A stretch of 64,000 nt of DNA, taken from contig NZ_VLLL01000005.1 of assembly GCF_007994225.1 (NCBI RefSeq), positions 66,359-130,358 on the forward strand. Direction: 5' to 3'. Each line of letters starts with the position of its first letter. Position 1 is the first letter of the stretch. A program made the translations under genes and the position numbers. Below the pieces are notes generated by a model that was not told the DNA's origin, searched no databases, and worked only from the letters and a program-made list of their open reading frames with translations. Origin of the DNA: Stackebrandtia albiflava. Lineage in GTDB: Bacteria > Actinomycetota > Actinomycetes > Mycobacteriales > Micromonosporaceae. Shown here in pieces: positions 62,087 to 64,000 of the stretch.

Positions 62087-63346
62087 ATGCGTCGCAGGAA
62101 CCTGCTCGCCGCCACCGCCGGACTGGCCGCCGTACCGCTGCTGGCACCCGGCACCGCCCACGCCGACCCCGACGGCCGCCGCCGGGTCCGCACCGGTTTC
62201 ACCGCCCTCGCCGACGACGACTACGCGCTGCTCGCCGGGCAGCGCGTCGGCGTCATCGCCAACCCGACCGCCGTCACCCCCGACCTCCGGCACGAGGTCG
62301 ACGTGATGGCCGAATCCGGTGCCGTCGACCTGGTGGCGGTGTTCGGACCCGAACACGGATTCCGGGGCACGTCCCAGGCGGGGGAGGGCGAGGACTACTT
62401 CATCGACCCCAAGACCGGCCTGCCCGTCTACAACGCCTACAACGACAAGGACAAGCTCGCCCGGTACTTCGGCGAGCTGGCGCTCGACACCGTCGTCTTC
62501 GACATCCAGGACGTCGGGTCACGGTTCTACACCTACATCTGGACGATGTACCTGGCGATGGAGGCCGCCGCCCGCAACGACATGTCCTTCGTCGTCCTGG
62601 ACCGCCCCAACCCCGTCACCGGGCGCGACGCCGAGGGACCGATCCTGCACGAGGAGGTGGCGTCCTTCGTCGGGCTCAAGGCCATATCGCAACGGCACGG
62701 CATGACGGTCGGTGAACTGGCCCGCCTGTTCAACGCCGAGTTCCTGCCGGAGTCGGTCGGCCGCTCCGTCGACCTGACGGTGGTCCGTATGACCGGCTGG
62801 AAACGCCGGATGCGGTACGAGGAGACCGGCCTGCCGTGGGTGGCGCCCTCCCCGAACATGCCCACCACGACGACGGCGCGCCTCTACCCGGGCACCTGCC
62901 TGTTCGAGGCGACGCAGCTGTCGGAGGGACGCGGCACGACCCAGCCGTTCCAGGTGATCGGCGCCCCCGGCATCGACCACCGCTGGCAGGCCGCGCTCAC
63001 CGCCGCCGACCTGCCCGGCGTCGAGTTCCGGGAGGCGTACTTCAAACCGGTGTTCTCCAAGTGGCAGGGCGCCACCTGCGGAGGCGTGGAGGTACAGATC
63101 ACCGATCACGACGTCTTCGACCCGATCCGCACCGCCCTGGCGATGATCATCGTGCAGCGCAGGGAGTTCCCGCAGTACGGCTGGCGGGAGGGCGACACCG
63201 TCCCGTGGATCGACAAGCTGACCGGCTCCGATCAGGTCCGCACCGACATCGAGGCCGGAGCCGACGTCGACACCGTCATCGCCGGGTGGCGCGACGAGTT
63301 GGCCGATTTCCGCGACATACGGCGCGACCACCTGTTGTACCGCTAG
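62087..63346 (+). CDS. namZ: Exo-beta-N-acetylmuramidase NamZ (DUF1343, GH171)
   Basis: A 419-residue exported protein with a short signal peptide starting MRRRNLLAATAGLAA, possibly Tat, ending near AHA (26). The DUF1343 family is clear from GVIANPTAVTPDLRHEVDVM, LVAVFGPEHGFRGTSQAGEG, FDIQDVGSRFYTYIWTMYLAMEA and WVAPSPNMPTTTTARLYPG. In Bacillus subtilis NamZ (YbbC) removes terminal MurNAc and works with NagZ and an amidase, exactly the activities gathered here. GTGAGGA precedes ATG 62087. Confidence 0.93.
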   Translation: MRRRNLLAATAGLAAVPLLAPGTAHADPDGRRRVRTGFTALADDDYALLAGQRVGVIANPTAVTPDLRHEVDVMAESGAVDLVAVFGPEHGFRGTSQAGEGEDYFIDPKTGLPVYNAYNDKDKLARYFGELALDTVVFDIQDVGSRFYTYIWTMYLAMEAAARNDMSFVVLDRPNPVTGRDAEGPILHEEVASFVGLKAISQRHGMTVGELARLFNAEFLPESVGRSVDLTVVRMTGWKRRMRYEETGLPWVAPSPNMPTTTTARLYPGTCLFEATQLSEGRGTTQPFQVIGAPGIDHRWQAALTAADLPGVEFREAYFKPVFSKWQGATCGGVEVQITDHDVFDPIRTALAMIIVQRREFPQYGWREGDTVPWIDKLTGSDQVRTDIEAGADVDTVIAGWRDELADFRDIRRDHLLYR

Positions 63347-63371
63347 CGACCGGCCGCGGGCACGGATCCGT

Positions 63372-63414
63372 CCGGCCGCCGGTGGTGCGAGAGTATCGCC
63401 ACACCGGTGGCCGG
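63372..63414 (+). terminator. Terminator after namZ
   Basis: CCGGCCGCCGGTG (63372-63384) and CACCGGTGGCCGG (63402-63414) form a 13-pair stem with one G-T pair, 25 bases after the stop. It isolates tig from the peptidoglycan genes. Confidence 0.85.
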
Positions 63415-63531
63415 GCGCTGGTGGAGACGTCTTAGACTCGACCGGGGTGGCTGTCTCACATGCGCTTTTCCGCCATGAATAATCCGATCTCAGCCCTCGC
63501 CAACAGCATCGCTAGACCAAGGAGTACGTCT

Positions 63532-64000
63532 GTGAAAAGCACCGTCGAGACCCTGAGCCCCACCAGGGTGCGACTGTCCGTCGAGGTGCCGTACGAAGAG
63601 TTCGCTCCGCACCTGACACAGGCGTATCAGCAGGTCGGGGCGCAGGTCAAGGTGCCCGGGTTCCGTCCCGGCAAGGCGCCGCGCGCCGTCATCGACCAGC
63701 GGGTCGGCAAGGACGCCATCCACGCCCAGGCCATCGACAACGCGCTGCCCCGCAAGATCGCCGAGGCGTACACCGACAACGACATCAAGGCGCTCGGGCG
63801 GCCCGAGGTCGACTTCGAGTCGAGCAACCTGGAGCAGGACCAGCCGTTCTCGTTCACCGTCGAGGTGGACGTGGCCCCCGAGATCGTCCTGCCGGAACTG
63901 TCCGAGCTGACCGTGACCGTCGACGGCACCGAGGTCACCGACGAGCAGGTCGACGACGAGATCGAGAACCTGCGCCTGCGGTTCGGCACCCTCAAGACCG
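63532..64000 (+). CDS. tig: Trigger factor, N-terminal part (runs off window)
   Basis: The first 156 codons of a ribosome-associated chaperone. The N-terminal domain shows VETLSPTRVRLSVEVPYEEF and the ribosome-binding signature VPGFRPGKAPRAVIDQRVGK (FRxGKAP). After it come IAEAYTDNDIKALGRPEVD and the beginning of the PPIase-flanking region. The start is GTG 63532 with AAGGAG seven bases upstream. In actinobacteria tig usually precedes clpP genes, which would lie outside the window to the right; note the ClgR/PopR-like gene at the other end. Confidence 0.95.
   Translation, partial: MKSTVETLSPTRVRLSVEVPYEEFAPHLTQAYQQVGAQVKVPGFRPGKAPRAVIDQRVGKDAIHAQAIDNALPRKIAEAYTDNDIKALGRPEVDFESSNLEQDQPFSFTVEVDVAPEIVLPELSELTVTVDGTEVTDEQVDDEIENLRLRFGTLKT

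Overview
The window is very GC-rich and densely coded, with a strong third-position G/C bias, leaderless-free ATG/GTG starts behind AGGAG-type ribosome sites, a SARP regulator, paired subtilases, a LamG/RHS pair and many secreted hydrolases. This fits a chromosomal segment of a filamentous actinomycete, with Micromonosporales or Glycomycetales as a guess only. No rRNA, tRNA, insertion sequence, integrase or CRISPR array was seen.

Layout. Positions 1-80 hold an 8-bp tandem repeat. From 225 to 2068 a small ClgR/PopR-like regulator diverges from a Bcr/CflA-type exporter. From 2380 to 9835 one transcription unit carries a single-chain xanthine-dehydrogenase-type molybdoenzyme, its XdhC maturation factor, a secreted protein that resembles the edema-factor/CyaA adenylyl cyclase domain, and a short unknown partner. 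NhaA, a secreted phosphodiester glycosidase and a GNAT acetyltransferase follow. From 13360 to 17478 lie a DHA2 exporter, a MarR regulator and a shortened SARP. From 17652 to 27841 is a two-gene surface system: a triple-LamG protein and a 2060-residue RHS protein with an unassigned C-terminal domain and no visible immunity gene. From 27898 to 33512 are a GH16 glucanase with a ricin-type lectin, a lipoprotein, a VOC/TetR divergent pair and a CBM2-FN3-beta-helix protein.

From 33846 to 43545 there is a nearly complete oxidative uronate pathway: uronate dehydrogenase, an IclR regulator, a CUT1 importer without its ATPase, 5-dehydro-4-deoxyglucarate dehydratase, glucarate dehydratase, an uncharacterised protein translationally coupled inside the operon, and a ketoglutarate-semialdehyde-type dehydrogenase. 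The adjacent CBM2/beta-helix protein may release the uronates. A repeat-rich, gene-free stretch (43546-44193) separates this operon from two tandem paralogous subtilases (44194-50946).

From 51045 to 57982 are a small membrane protein, KptA, a MarR regulator with a clear palindromic operator, an MMPL exporter whose frame runs antisense through a phytanoyl-CoA dioxygenase-like gene, an FAD oxidoreductase and an SRPBCC protein. From 58240 to 63346 is a peptidoglycan turnover set: PGRP-type amidase, GH25 muramidase, NagZ-like GH3 and NamZ (DUF1343). The window ends inside tig (trigger factor).

Signals spanning genes. A 19-bp motif occurs three times around marR (15949-16048) and, as a matching ~78-bp inverted-repeat element, after the second subtilase (50955-51032). 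Several sigma-70-like promoters (TTGNNN-N17-TANNNT) are visible with palindromes placed like repressor operators. Perfect hairpins separate most convergent genes.
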